Part shown: piece after piece, positions 48,812 through 60,186 of the stretch | Position numbering within the stretch: the stretch's first letter is position 1 | Layout of the letters: the number at the start of each line of letters is the position of its first letter | Origin: Agaricus subrufescens | Lineage: Eukaryota > Basidiomycota > Agaricomycetes > Agaricales > Agaricaceae | Direction of reading: 5' to 3' | Length of the DNA stretch: 64,000 nucleotides | NCBI GenBank assembly: GCA_029945375.1 | Contig: CM057057.1 | Span: forward strand, 3,596,001-3,660,000 | Position numbers and translations under genes: made by a program | The notes under the pieces: model-generated | The model's input: only the letters and a program-made list of their open reading frames with translations | Databases searched by the model: none | What the model was told of the DNA's origin: nothing

Positions 48812-49788
48812 ATGTCCTCCTCCAAGCTCCTCCTTCTTTTTGTCGCCTTTGTCGCCTCCGTCGGTGCTCTCTCCACCCCCCATGCCCGCGGCATCCATCA
48901 CCGCGCCCTCGCCGGCCGCATCGCCGTCCCTGAATCCGTAGATGTGCCTGCTGTTGCCGTGCGCAAGCGCCAGAACGGCAAGCGCTGCAAGCCCCGCTCT
49001 TCGGCTGCCCTTGCCGTCAGTACGAAGGAGGCTACCTCGACCAAAGAGCCTGCCACCACCAAAGAAGCCTCTCCCACCAAAGAGGCTCCCACTACCAAGC
49101 AGACTCAGGCTCACACCACCCATGAGGACCCTCCTCCGCCCTCGCCTACCCACGAGGATCCCCCTCCGCCCCCGCCCACTACGACTCACAAGGCATCCCC
49201 CACCCCCAAACCAGCTCCCTCGCCCACCAAGGAGGCGCCTCCCCCCCCTGCCACGACCAAAAAGCCCGCACCTGCCCCCGCATCGGACCTTCCCAGCTAT
49301 CTGACCGGATCGCACTCAGGCGATGGGACTTTTTACGCCAGTGGGTTCTCTCTTATTCGCTTTACCTACTCAATTTACCTACTGTGAACCAGCTGGTCTT
49401 GGTGCATGTGGTATCGTAAACAACGACTCTGATTTCATTGCTGCCGCCTCCATGCACTTGTTCGATGGCTTCCTGTATGTTTTTGTATAACTCTCCTGAA
49501 AAACCCTTCGTTTGACTGGCGGTCCGCAGCGGCTACTCGGGGGGAAACTCCAACCACAATCCCATCTGTAACCGTAGGGTATCTGCGACATGTAAGTAAC
49601 TTTTTTCCTGTCAATATTTATCGCCGGCTTACAGTACATCAGACCAAGGGAAGACTGTTGAAGTTACGATCACCGACCGGTGCGTTGGGTGTGCACCCTT
49701 CGACTTGGATTTCTCTCCGTCTGCCTTCGATAAACTTGCCTCGGAAAGTATAGGACGCTTGCACGGCGTGCAGTGGAAATTCATCTAG
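48812..49788 (+). CDS. Secreted double-psi beta-barrel (RlpA/expansin-like) protein
   Basis: Probable cell-wall protein with an expansin- or barwin-like DPBB fold. Four exons: 48812-49340, 49393-49474, 49530-49591, 49643-49788; 272 aa. A signal peptide (SKLLLLFVAFVASVGA) is followed by a possible Kex2 site (VRKRQNGKR, about 51-56). A low-complexity stalk of TKEA/TKEP repeats and HEDPPPP blocks runs from about 70 to 165. The DPBB domain follows: GDGTFYATGLGACGIVNND, the Cys-bearing NPICNRRVSATYQGKTVEV, then DRCVGCAPFDLDFSPSAFDKLA and GRLHGVQWKF. The Asp and Cys residues typical of fungal RlpA-like proteins are kept. No CBM63-like domain follows. The acceptor at 49642 is required to read YQGKTVEV. 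Confidence 0.93.
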
Positions 49789-50088
49789 ATTGCTGGTTTA
49801 CACTCTTCCATTCTCGTCTCTCTTCTCTCGTTTATAAGTAATTTTTTTTTACGATCCGGTGACACGCAGTGCTAGATGCACCCATTCCGATCGCAATGAT
49901 CAGGTTTGCAAGGCAGTAGTTACCTTTTTTTCTCGAAGCCACTTACTTGCTGTAGTCATGTATGTGCTCTCCATGTTTCAACTGCTTTACTAGCTCTAGT
50001 AGCTTAGTTCATGATATGATGTAGTGATTAGCAGAAATTTGATATAGGGCATTTTTGTGCCTCTGTTGTTTCATCTCGAAATACTGGA
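49789..50088. other. Convergent 3' region
   Basis: 300 bp between the DPBB gene stop and the IPI1 stop. T-rich runs follow the DPBB stop. No gene is seen. Confidence 0.5.
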
Positions 50089-52964
50089 TTAGGTCAACTG
50101 TCTCCCCCATACATGTGTCCAATAACTTTTTTCGCTGGTATCCACTACAGCTAACTCAACTGCCTTGAGGAGTGGAGCTCCGTGCACGCCAGGTTCTATC
50201 TCATTCACATATTCCAAAAGAGTAGACACTGCTGCTAAACAGAGATGCTTGTGAAAGGATGGAAGCTGGTTGTATGGCCCGGACAGTTGTCCGCGGACTG
50301 GATGGGTGACGGTAAAATAAGGCACTAAACGCGCACTTAGAGCGGAGATTGTCTGAAATCGTCCAAGATTAGAGGAGGTGGATCATGTCAATAACTTCAT
50401 TCATTCATACCTTCGACGCAATAAATGAAGGTTGACGTTGGAGCAAACGCAATAACAATCGAAAAATGACCTAATGAAATGAGATCGAACCCAGTTTATC
50501 ATTACTTTCGTCAGAAATGAAAATTCAGCAAGAGCTTTACTGGGCCGTACCTCCGTCGCCATAGGATCACTGCCACCGATTTCCCAAAGAACCTGAGGCA
50601 GGTGGATAAGCCAGTCATTGAACGCTTGACTCGTTGCATCAGAACCTCCGGCGCGGAAACTTCCCCGGAATTGGGGTTCTGTCCCGAGCTAAAAATTTTC
50701 AGGTAAAATTTGATTACGGACAAAGCACTCCGGCGTTTACTAACCAGTAACAGTCGTGCCACAAGCTCGATCGTCAGCCGCTTGATACTAGATTTGGAAG
50801 GGGTCTTTTTCGCATGTTCCAACGTGGCTTGTAGAACATCATTCGCATATAAGGATATATCGGTATCCGAATTATTGATAATGGACCAGATACTTGGTAG
50901 AAGCGCAAGATAGGGTGCCCCGGATAGCGATTGCGGCACATGGCCGCTTTGACTGCGAAGGAGCTTCGTGATGTATTCACTAACCAGTTTCGCTCCTAGC
51001 TTCAAAGCTTCGCTGGGTTTAGATTGTTGCCTTTGTGCTGATGAAGCACGGTTCAGCGAAATAGTGTTCGAATGAAGGACGAATAGGGAAGTTAATTCGC
51101 AATAAGCAAGATTCAGGTCCTGGAAGCTCTCGATAACCTAGGCCTTTTGTTAATGACTCTCCAATAAATGAGCAATGTCTCCTGACCCTGATATCCCGTG
51201 ATTTCGAAGGAGAGAAAGGGAAGTACGGAGTCATGTAACTCAAGAGATTCTCCAATTGTGATAACGTCGAGGAAGGCACCTGATGCAGTATAAGAAGTTA
51301 TATATAAAAACCAGCCCCTGTCACTCACGTTTTCATTGCCACTAAGCATTGTTCCATAAAGGAGAGACACAAGTTTGCTGACGGTTACAACCATCATTGT
51401 TTCTGTATCGCCCTGTTTCCCATCAAGAGTGAAAACAGAGGATGCACAGTCCAAAAACGTTGAAACAAGGACCGGGTGTAAAGTTCGACATAAATGCTGA
51501 AAGAACATGAGCACGAAGTAGCAGGCAAAGTTTTCATCGTCCCTACCGAGAGAAACGACAATGTTGACTTTTCGCTGTTTTCTCTCTCTAAGCCGTTTGA
51601 CAGAGGCAAGATTTCTTGCAAATCTTGCATCGTCCACAATGGGTCGCAGCGATTGAGGGGATAAGTCTGGAAATAGTCGTTGGAACAGTTTCGTGTCAGT
51701 TTTGAAACACCTGAAATCGAGTCATTGACTGGAGATGACTTGTCGAACTGGGGTCGAAGGGCCTCCTCGAATGCTTCGAATGCATTTTGGGTCGCAAAAT
51801 ATTGCGAGATAAACCATGCATGCAACGAATTTTGTAAATCCTGCTGGATTCTTTTGTGGTTTCCTATCGACAATGCTGTTCGTAGGAAAGATAGGAATGA
51901 TTGTAGTACAGCAAGTTTTGACTAGAGCAACGTCAGATTGGTATGTGATGAACTCGCACCACTGACTTACTGCTGGAGAAAGAATAACACCGGAAGACGC
52001 TGTTGCTACAGACGGCCCTGTTCCAAAGCTCGAATATGCACCTAATAGTTCTAAAATGAGCTCACCTTCCCCGTCTCCATATTTAATACCAGCGCTAAGG
52101 TTTCCGAGATACCCTTCTAGTATGCGCTTCCCAATACTTGAGCCGCATAAGTTCCATCCCTGAACCAATGGTACTGGCAGAAAGTCCAGAAAAAGAGTTA
52201 GGAATCGCACAGCGTCTATTCGTATTTCAGGAAATATATGCGTTTGTGCAGAAGCAGCGAATAAAGTGAGAGCAGAAGCATGGGGTGTCAGTTCTTCCTA
52301 TCACCAGTGCTTGTTATTAGTTTGCGGTTCCGATGAGTAGAGATAGCCACACCTGGGGTATCCTAGGCAATAACCAAGAGAAAAACGCGAGAAGTTGTTT
52401 CCTAACACCTGCATCCTGGAATTCCATCAGATCCCTCCCGTGGATAGCATGATCCTACATGCCTCATCGTTGATAAGACGAGCAAGTTGGTTGATCAAGA
52501 GGGATAAATTGTTGTTGACGAGAGACCAATGTGCCCCCAAGAGCTCATTCAAGCCGGACAGCGCGTCTAAGAGCGAGTTGAGAGTCGAGAAGACGAGCTC
52601 TTCCAGGCGTATGTACCTTTTTTGACAGAAGGATTGTAATGCTTGAGGTGCATAAGGAGATCGTTAATTGTGAGCTTCCGTTTGGTCGTCGGTGTGGTTT
52701 CATATTTTGCCGCTGCAATACTTTGGGTTGGAAGTGTGATAGCTACCCAGGATTAAAGTCTCGCTCTCAATGCGGTGACTGAAAACACGACTCACAGCGG
52801 GCTTTGAATGATGTATCTATAACATTGGAGGGTGCTCTTTTCTCCTTGCCAAGCTTTAGCTTCGCTTTCTACAATACCGTCAGGCACGTGAGAATGAGTT
52901 GAGTATGAGGCATTACAGCAAAATCTGCCGCCTTGTCCTTGCGCTTTTTTGCGCTTTTTGGCAT
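50089..52964 (-). CDS. IPI1: Pre-rRNA-processing protein Ipi1 (TEX10-like)
   Basis: Component of the Rix1 complex in 60S pre-ribosome maturation. Thirteen exons (minus): 52964-52917, 52868-52796, 52742-52617, 52566-52463, 52415-52353, 52297-51971, 51921-51711, 51666-51329, 51279-51187, 51137-50745, 50688-50551, 50470-50411, 50352-50089; 745 aa. The N-terminus is diagnostic: MPKSAKKRKDKAADFAKAKL, SNVIDTSFKARSITLPTQSI and LTINDLLMHLKHYNPSVKKDAL. The rest is HEAT-like helices (DAGVRKQLLAFFSWLLPRIP, FPEIRIDAVRFLTLFLDFLP). Yeast Ipi1 is about 334 aa; the long C-terminus resembles the TEX10 group. The fourth intron (52416-52462) begins with GC (GAG|gcatgt); the GT two bases on gives an immediate TGA. 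Confidence 0.92.
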
Positions 52965-53666
52965 ACTGACAAAGAATAGGGTGGAGGAGGAGGGACCAAC
53001 ATCAATTTGCCGTTTCGGGAATACGACGATACTGATCCGAGCTCAGGCCGATCTCCCTCCTTGACCCAGGTACGTCTCACGGACATGACAATGTCTCCTA
53101 CCGTCAGATAGGCCATGGACTATGGATCTCACTAAGCCCTGAGTCTGGGACTACGAAGTGTTCTTCATAGCGGGTCCATCTACTGGATCAGACCTCCTTG
53201 TTAATGGAAGGCTGAGTCCGCAGCAGGATATTTTTATGATTGTGATTGGGCCAGCGATCGCCGTGCACATCTACGAGAGGTTTATTTTATTAGAAAGGCA
53301 TTGAATAAAGCTTTGGATTGTCAATTAATTTGTCGCTGGTTTCTACAGTCCGGAAACAATACACAGGCCCACACAATAAGATATCGATCGAAGAGCCCGC
53401 TCAATATAAGTATTTGGCTACTGATATCGTATGAAATCATCGTTTGAAGAAGAACTGCAGGGGTATGTATACGTGATTTCTATTGCATATTCTCGTTGAT
53501 ATACTTGGGGGTCAACATGAGTGTTACTACTACGACGGGGCGGCGGTGCGTCGTGAAAACAGTAGGGAGGTGCCAAGCGGTGTCCGTTGAGACGACTCCG
53601 GATTATGTAACGGGGACGAAGTACACTGCCTCATGAGCGGCTACTACGACGCCTTCCCATCTCACC
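52965..53666. other. Divergent intergenic region
   Basis: 702 bp between IPI1 and the four-TM protein gene. AT-rich patches lie around 53280-53330. No supported gene, repeat or RNA. Confidence 0.5.
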
Positions 53667-54696
53667 ATGAAGTCTCGCGAGTATTGTTGCTGCGCGATAC
53701 CTCTAGTCAACACCGGCATCTATGCCACCCTCACTGAACAGTTTGTTGCTGGAATTCTGATAGGCACTCTATCCATCGCCACACCTACAAGTGCGTATAG
53801 GATACAGCACATGATGACCCAGAATTCACCCATCACTCAATCACTAGTTGTCGGCGCCGCTACCCCGTCATTTGCTGGATGGGTGTTCGCGATTCTCTGT
53901 TATGTTGCCGCTGCCGTACAGATACTTGGTTTCCTGGCGGTTCTACGGGTGAGAAGCATTTTGCCTCTAATCCATTTCAGGCGTACTCACAGATCAAAAG
54001 GAAAGAACCACTCTCTATCGCCGTTATGTCACTTTGCATTGGCTCTCTGTCACTGCTGCATTCTCGCTCGCTGCTGCGTGGATCATATTGTCTGCAATAC
54101 GACACGACACTGCATCGTCAAATTGTATCAATGCCTTCTTTGCTGATACGTCACTATCAAGCCAAGGCCAGAAGCTGTGCAACATTTTCTCATGGGCAGA
54201 TGTAGGAATAATGGGTGGATTATGGGTTCTTTTAGCAATCCTTCAGGTCCGTTACCGACTTGAATACTAACATGAAAGCACCCGTTGATTGATTTTTCAG
54301 GGCTATCTTATCGTGGTTCTGTCCTCGTATGGTTCAGCGCAACGAAGAGACCATGAACAATACGATGGCCTCGGAGACCCAGTACATCCTTTGACCAAGG
54401 ATACAATCCCCATGACGGACCGTAGTGACCCATGGGACTCTAGCCCATCCGAAGAACCTGGCCCAACACAGTACCAACACCTTCGGCAAATTAGTGCATC
54501 GGAAGTTCTCGATGAACCTTATCAACAGCCGAGTGATAGTTTGTCTAACGATTATAGCTACAAATCCTCCTACTACGCCCGTCAGCAGGGCAACGCCTAC
54601 AATAGCTATCCAGCAGCCCAAGCACCTCAATCTTACGATAATTACCATGAGACTTCTCACCAAAACCGCGCCGGACACACGGAAGGTTTGATGTGA
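53667..54696 (+). CDS. Conserved basidiomycete four-TM membrane protein
   Basis: Conserved fungal membrane protein of unknown role. Four exons: 53667-53790, 53848-53948, 54001-54246, 54301-54696; 288 aa. Four hydrophobic segments are seen: ATLTEQFVAGILIGTLSIA, GWVFAILCYVAAAVQILGFL, LSVTAAFSLAAAWIIL and VGIMGGLWVLLAILQGYLIVVLSS. A Cys cluster at the start (EYCCC) may be palmitoylated. The cytosolic tail of about 120 residues is rich in Tyr, Ser, Gln and Pro (SYYARQQ, NSYPAAQ, SYDNYH). Exon 3 starts at 54001, after aaaag, which reads RERTTLYRRYVTLHW in frame. The layout is tetraspan-like, but I cannot place it in a named family. Confidence 0.82.
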
Positions 54697-55099
54697 ATTT
54701 ATTCCTCTTCTATTCCCTGCCCTGCGTTACCTATGTTACAACTTGCTTTGTTCGGACTATGGGACAGTAGTTTTGTCGTTGATAGATTTCACTCCATGGA
54801 CCCTAGACAATGATATAAACAACAATGTTCGGTTGTGGTCGCAAAGGAGAGGCCTCGTTGTTCAGGCGTGGATGAAGGCAGGCTTGGAGTTGCCATCTGG
54901 ATGCAGAAGACAATAGCACAATGTGACAATCCATGATCACACTTCGATTCTACTGTTCCCCGCCAATTGTCATGCATCATCTGGCCCCCCTCGTCAGCCG
55001 CTATATCTGCTAAGGATCTCTTCTCCGCTAGTTCTTTACTAGCATTCTTATACGTGCTTTCTCCCCCTTGGCTGTCTTGTCACTCCCACTGTACCCTAT
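54697..55099. other. Intergenic region
   Basis: 403 bp between two plus-strand genes. A pyrimidine-rich tract (about 55015-55085) precedes the next ATG. No other feature is seen. Confidence 0.5.
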
Positions 55100-55514
55100 A
55101 TGCCTTCTCTCAGCGACAAATACGATGTTCTCCTCGAATTTACTAACGACACCACGGAAACTGTAACCGTCCAGCTCCTCCGCGACTATGGCAGGAGCGG
55201 CGGCGGCACTGTTCTACTCAATTCGTACGATTCCCTCACCCTCGTCCTCGAGTCGGGCACGGCTTATCGCTACGCCATTAAAATGCGCACGCGCGTCGTT
55301 AGTATAACGTGCGTAAACTCTTTGATTGTGAGCGAGTTTGTCTAATGGGTTTTGTTTCCTCAGCGCCAGCACGTGGCGGAACGCACAGTGCAGCGTATCC
55401 CAAGTATTCTCAAGCCAGACATCGACACCGTCCGACAGCAGCCACTCAAACCCCTGCATAACAGTAGATGGTCTCTTTAGAGACTTTAGGACATCCATTT
55501 GGAGCGAATCATGA
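55100..55514 (+). CDS. Small hypothetical protein, 119 aa
   Basis: No family recognised. Two exons, 55100-55308 and 55364-55514. The first half reads as beta strands (KYDVLLEFTNDTTETVTVQLL, TVLLNSYDSLTLVLESGTAYRYAIKM), suggesting a small beta-sandwich. The second half is Ser/Thr-rich with two Cys (NAQCSVSQVFSS, NPCITVDG). There is no signal peptide or membrane segment. The splice site is a clean GT-AG with a phase-2 junction inside a Thr codon. The upstream pyrimidine-rich tract supports a real gene. Cytosolic location is assumed. Confidence 0.65.
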
Positions 55515-55763
55515 TTTCATATCTAAGTGCTCAGCGCTCACCCCAAATTTGACTCTAGGTGATTCAATTACTATTGCTCAGCCGTCGCGGAAGGTTAAGC
55601 TAACCCCTTTATAGATCTCATCAAGCTACACGTTATACTTGTAAAAATCTTATCACATATATTCGTTTATAGACGATGCTGCCATTGTCTGTTGTCTGGA
55701 GCCTCCTGGGAACGCTTCTGTATTTCCTCAACTGCACGTGCGCCGAAGGAGAATTCGAGAGTG

Positions 55764-55807
55764 GCCTCAACTTAGGAGTGTCTGAGGAACAAGCTCACAT
55801 GTGAGAG
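55764..55807 (+). repeat. Imperfect direct repeat, copy 1
   Basis: Shares tcaactt, a g-rich step, tgtctgag, caagctc and gtgagag with the copy at 55892-55939, with about 80-85% matching bases by eye. Offset 128 bp. Confidence 0.6.
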
Positions 55808-55891
55808 AGAAACACCCGTTTAGAGGGGAATAAAGAAGCCTGCGCCTGCGCGGTCAGGATACGAAGGCGGTCTAGTTGGGATACAAGATCA

Positions 55892-55939
55892 GCATCAACT
55901 TGGGAATGTCTGAGCTTCAAGCTCGTACGCCAGTGAGAG
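55892..55939 (+). repeat. Imperfect direct repeat, copy 2
   Basis: Second copy of the motif at 55764-55807 (same order of blocks, a few inserted bases before gtgagag). No gene is associated. Confidence 0.6.
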
Positions 55940-56141
55940 TCGCTGAATTGGAAAAGAGTGTCGAAGCCAGTTGGCCAAGGAGTTGAAAACACGAAGAGTA
56001 ACCATGTCTCGTCGGGAACTTCTTCCCAAATACTGCGAATCTATTCACGGTCGAGGAACGTGCGGCTATTCAACACTGAACGTTCGGCTTTTATTCATTT
56101 AGGTCACTCTCCTGAGAACGGGAAACGTAAATAGTGCGCGG

Positions 56142-56149
56142 TATAAAAA
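56142..56149 (+). promoter_or_regulatory. TATA box of the AIM6-like gene
   Basis: tataaaaa in ggtataaaaacac, 38 bp upstream of the ATG. It is a strong match to the TATA consensus, and implies a very short leader. Confidence 0.6.
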
Positions 56150-56187
56150 CACGAGGCTAGTCACACCAGAACCTCGATCCCGCCGTA

Positions 56188-57342
56188 ATGCATACCTTCA
56201 AGGTCCTTTCTGCCCTCGTGGGCTTGAGTGTCGCTCTGGCTAAACCCAGTATCGTGGACACCGTGGCTCAGCTCGAGAAAAGCAACCCTCCGTCGCTCAG
56301 ATACCCTACTCAGCTTACGCAGAATATCATGCCATTTTTCATTCACTCTCACAATGACTGTACGTCCCTTGTCGCACTAAGTGTCCTGGTTTACAGGCTT
56401 AGTTTCCTGGAAAAGACTGGCGCGACGTACCCCTTAGCGAAGCCATAAGTTTGGGTGTATCCAGTGTGGAAGCGGATGTTTGGTACAACCCGGACAGTGG
56501 TGATGATACCATTTATGTCAGTACCAATTTTATGCCTCAGAAGTGGAAATACTGAATGCCATAACAGGTCGGACACGAACCCAACGCTTTATCTAAAGAC
56601 AGAACCCTCGACTCACTCTACCTTGGGCCACTTATGCAGTATCTCGACCAGCAAAACGCCAAGAATGCGATTGCTGCAAAAATAAACGTGACCCAGGGCA
56701 TAGTGTATGGTATTCTTCACCTATGCCACTCTCAATCTGAACAAAGCTTAGCGGGATCTTTGATACCGATGGTGGGAGGACATTCCAGCTGTTGGTTGAT
56801 GTCAAGATAAATGGAGCACAGTGAGTTCTCACTGCTTGTGAAGAGTAGATCTAACATTAGCCTTCAGACTCACACCTGTCTTGGATAAGGTTTTGAAACC
56901 TTTTGCCGACAAAAATTACTTGACCAAATTCGAGAATGGTGTGTTGACGACAGGTCCCCTAACCATAGTTGGCACGGGGGCTACAGATCTGGATTACGTT
57001 CTGGCCCACGACAATCCAAGATTTATATTCTATGATGCTCCTCTCTTAAACCTTGCAACACCCCCGGCGCCCAATGCTTCCTGGTCTCCCGAGATTTCGC
57101 CTATTGCAAGCTGTGACTTCCAAGCAGCGGTCTCTTGGAAAGGCATCGGCAATATAAGCGAGGAAGATCAGCAAACCATTAATAATCTAATTAGCGAGGC
57201 ACACAAATTGGGTATTAAATCGAGATTTTGGGACACCCCGGCGACACCGATTTATGCGCGTGACAACATCTGGAGAGTTCTCCAAGCGAGTGGTTCAGAT
57301 TGGACCAATGCTGACGATCTGCAGGCGGCGACTCAATTCTAA
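56188..57342 (+). CDS. AIM6-like PLC-type phosphodiesterase family protein
   Basis: Related to yeast Aim6 (altered inheritance of mitochondria) and the PLC-like/glycerophosphodiesterase TIM-barrel fold; substrate unknown. Five exons: 56188-56359, 56416-56516, 56568-56704, 56752-56820, 56868-57342; 317 aa. The N-terminal stretch MHTFKVLSALVGLSVALAK is a good signal peptide. The barrel starts with the catalytic-type HSHNDYWRDVPLSEAISLGV, then SVEADVWY (acidic metal ligands) and YVGHEPNAL. Later come LLVDVKINGAQ and GIKSRFWDTPATPIYARDNIWR. The HND, E-x-D and H motifs fit a PI-PLC-like active site. A TATA box lies 38 bp upstream. The stop is only 8 bp from the stop of the opposite-strand bL17m gene. 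Confidence 0.88.
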
Positions 57343-57350
57343 ATGTAGTA

Positions 57351-58344
57351 TCATAGAGTTTTGTACTTTCGTCCAAAGACACTCTTCATTGTGAGAAGCG
57401 GAGTCCTAGGTGGCGAAGCTGAACCAAGTTTTCCTTGAGCCAATTTGAGAACAGGGCGACTTTCTCCCGGCACAAGCTGGCCTGCATGTAACCTTGGAGG
57501 TTTGCTTGTAGACTTGGCTGCGGTTTCTTCATGTAGCGCTTTCAAAGCTACAGGGGTGGCCAAGAGTTCATCCTATAAATGCAAGTAAGCAGCGCTATCG
57601 TCAACAGAGAGTAGCCAGACGCGCCATATGACCTGAAGCCTTCGTAGCAATTTCCGCAAGGGCACCCGAGTCCCTATACTTGAGCAATTTCTGGAGATTC
57701 CACCGTGTTTTACCCCGCAATAGCCCTAGTGATTGGTGAGGTGTCTTTGCTTCGACCTTTAGAATCTGCTCCATGTCCCCATGAGGGTCATTGACTAGGT
57801 TAGACACCTTGGTACCCATAAGCCTGCGTCTCAATACATCCCATCCAACTGCTCGTGACGTCATCTCCCACCGAAGGTCTCGAGGATTGTCAACCAGTTC
57901 AAGGATAGCTTCGGGAGCATTGTCACCCTTTCGGTTTCCAAATTTGTGAATTCGCGTATATCCTCCAGGACGAGTAGCGTAGCGTTGGGCGAAGGTTCCG
58001 AACACTTTTGGAAGTAAGTCTTGTTTGAGTAGGAAGGCAGACACGTTAGACTGTGAAGCATTCGAATTCTGTTTCCCAAGTGAAATAATCTAATTTGTAG
58101 AGGTTTAGTCAACGACAGAGGCAATATATACCCTAGGACTTTCACCTTCTCTGCCAGTCTAGCTGTGTCGCGCGCTTTAGGTAGGGTTGTTCTGATCTGT
58201 TCATGCTCGAAGAGAGATGTGACGAGGTTCCTAAAACGACTAAGACTATATGATGGGATAAATAAGAACGAATACTCACCGAAGCATCAACATCCGATGC
58301 GACGAAGTTCTGGAAAACTTGCGAAACGCCACACCATGCTTCAT
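57351..58344 (-). CDS. Mitochondrial ribosomal protein bL17m
   Basis: Large-subunit mitoribosomal protein. Exons (minus): 58344-58280, 58230-58146, 58089-57640, 57572-57351; 273 aa. The bL17 core is clear: [42 protein letters not shown], the helix TARLAEKIISLGKQ, and [26 protein letters not shown]. Fungal copies carry a C-terminal extension like that seen here. The last junction is ambiguous. A GC-AG intron (AAG|gcttca to ttatag) gives [13 protein letters not shown]; a GT-AG choice (57632 to 57548) also stays in frame but deletes that segment. I prefer the first because the extra residues look conserved. The sequence starts directly at the bL17 domain, so no separate presequence is evident. 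Confidence 0.9.
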
Positions 58345-58515
58345 GCTGGTCGCTGGAAGACCACGGAAGATGCAGAAGCCTTAAAGAGGACTTTTTCACA
58401 CAAATTTGACGGATTATATCAGCATCACACCTTAATGAGAACTACTTTCCCTGGCTAAGAACTACCCTTCGGTTCCTACTGAAAAACTAGGATAATAAAT
58501 GCGCTCTAAACTCCC

Positions 58516-59829
58516 TCATATTCTAAATGGGTGTCTAGTTCCTCCTTTATATCTCCCACTGAGATCGACACAGAAAACATGCCCAGAGTCAGGGTATTTT
58601 TCTTGTAAACTACCATCTCCGCCAATTGCACCACAGTGAGCCGTTGTAACGAACAGCTGATCATTATCGGGACCTGGATTTTTTCTTTTTCATCAACTGC
58701 GGCCAGTAAATAGTAGAAAACGCTCCTACCTCCAAAACAGCACGCGGTGACCCGAAGAACCGTAGGAAATTTGACTACCAGGTCAATGTTCCCGTCTTTG
58801 GTGAACCGGACAATTTGGGAACCACCCCATCTAGGTAACCCAAATAAGTGTGAAATGAATGAGGTCAGAAGGTGATGGATATTTCAGAGGGATATATGAT
58901 TTACCGCGCGCTCCAAATATATCCCTCGTTATCAACAGTCAGTCCATCACAAAAGGAGTTTTCTGGCAGACCAAGAGTCGTGGCATCAACGAAAATCCGG
59001 CGATTTGCGAGTCTTCCATCATCATAATCGTATGCATAGATGATGTTCTTGAAAGAATCGGTGAAGTAACTGTAATTTCCGATGTTTGCTCTTTCGAAAA
59101 CGGAATGAAGTGAGTGTGCACTGACAAGGTTTTCTCGTCCGGGCTCCAACCCAGGCCGTTAGAATCCTGAACTGACTTCAATATTGTTACCAAGAATTGG
59201 TAAGAATTCTCACCGTAAAAGGACCGGGGTCGACGATACTGCAAGTCTTATCTGATGGGTCGTATTTATACAGACGACCTGGAATGCCGTGCTCTGGAGA
59301 ATAGATTGTACCTGCGAAAAAACGCCCTTTGCTATCACAACCACCGTCATTGAAACGAGAGTGGGATTGCTCTTCCACAGATAGCGGTTCACTGACATAT
59401 TCGAGGGTAGAATCCCCTCTAAGCAGAGCAAAACCCCGGGCAGTAGCACATGCCAACTGTAGCCGAAAGTCGAACCATTAGAGATGCTTTAAGAAAGGCA
59501 CAGCTACTTACACGACTGTCACCTTGGCATAGAGCTAAACATGTAATAGGTTCCTTAAACTGTTCGAATTTGACTTCAAGGCTTCTAATATCTGCATGGT
59601 AAACCTAGAACTAATGAAGTAACTGCTGTGTGATAGAGTTATGACAGTACCCGTTTCTCAGAAATGTCCACAAAATGTAAGGTTGACGTGCTTGGGTCAT
59701 ACAGTGGACCTGAAAACGAGCCATTTCGAAGATGATTCTCCGCTGTGGGATGAACAAGGTACCTTCCCCGAGCACGCAGCCAACTCGAAGCCAGGGATCC
59801 TTGACAACAATCTCAATAGAGCCGGTCAT
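58516..59829 (-). CDS. SMP-30/gluconolactonase family protein
   Basis: Six-bladed beta-propeller hydrolase, probably a lactonase; substrate not evident. Eight exons (minus): 59829-59763, 59709-59651, 59604-59512, 59456-59214, 59166-59126, 59069-58905, 58830-58730, 58673-58516; 308 aa. Metal-site motifs are in order: LGEGPLYDPSTSTLHFVDI (Glu), HSRFNDGGCDSKGRFFAGTI (Asn, Asp), DSNGLGWSPDEKTFYFTDS (Asn, Asp) and FCDGLTVDNEGYIWSARW (Asp). All expected ligands are present. Exon 5 begins at 59166 (acceptor ttcag) so that GPFT joins DSNGLGWS. The final part, LFVTTAHCG then GHVFCVDL, matches the family end. No signal peptide. About 170 bp from the bL17m start, same strand. Confidence 0.92.
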
Positions 59830-60186
59830 AGTTGAATGGGGCAAGTGGTCAAAGAAGAGGGGAGAGGGCAGGGCTCGAGCTGAGATAAGGACTTAGATAG
59901 GAAATCCGTTTGGCTTTTATAACAGGATTTGTTGGAGCACAAGGTATAAAGGAGGCATCGGTGATGTAAGGAGATTGGGAGTTGCCTAATAATTTGACAC
60001 TTGAGCTCGTGCAAAAACACGTAAGATGTGGATGCGTTTGACCTCAATCTGAGATAACACAAGTCAATCGCTACCGGTTGCACCGGCATAAGTATGGAGT
60101 TGAGGAAAGAAGAATTAGGATTGAGGGGAATGATCTAATACAACGGGAATTTCCGAGTGAGAAACTACTCATTTTCTCTCATTGGG
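59830..60186. other. Intergenic region
   Basis: 357 bp upstream of the SMP-30 gene and downstream of ACP. Short unsupported reading frames only. Confidence 0.5.

Larger units (their letters stand above)
55515..56187. other. Intergenic region with an imperfect direct repeat
   Basis: 673 bp between the small hypothetical gene and AIM6. It contains a pair of related 44-48-bp sequences (55764-55807 and 55892-55939) and a TATA box near its right end. Apart from these I see nothing. Confidence 0.6.

Noticed and set aside
48704..49315. 203-codon antisense frame over the DPBB gene, Gly/Arg-rich
   Set aside because: It mirrors the Pro/Thr-rich stalk on the other strand. The sense gene has a signal peptide, splicing and a known domain.
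50460..50500. B-box-like gggttcgatc on the minus strand
   Set aside because: It lies inside an IPI1 intron, and no cloverleaf can be formed around it.
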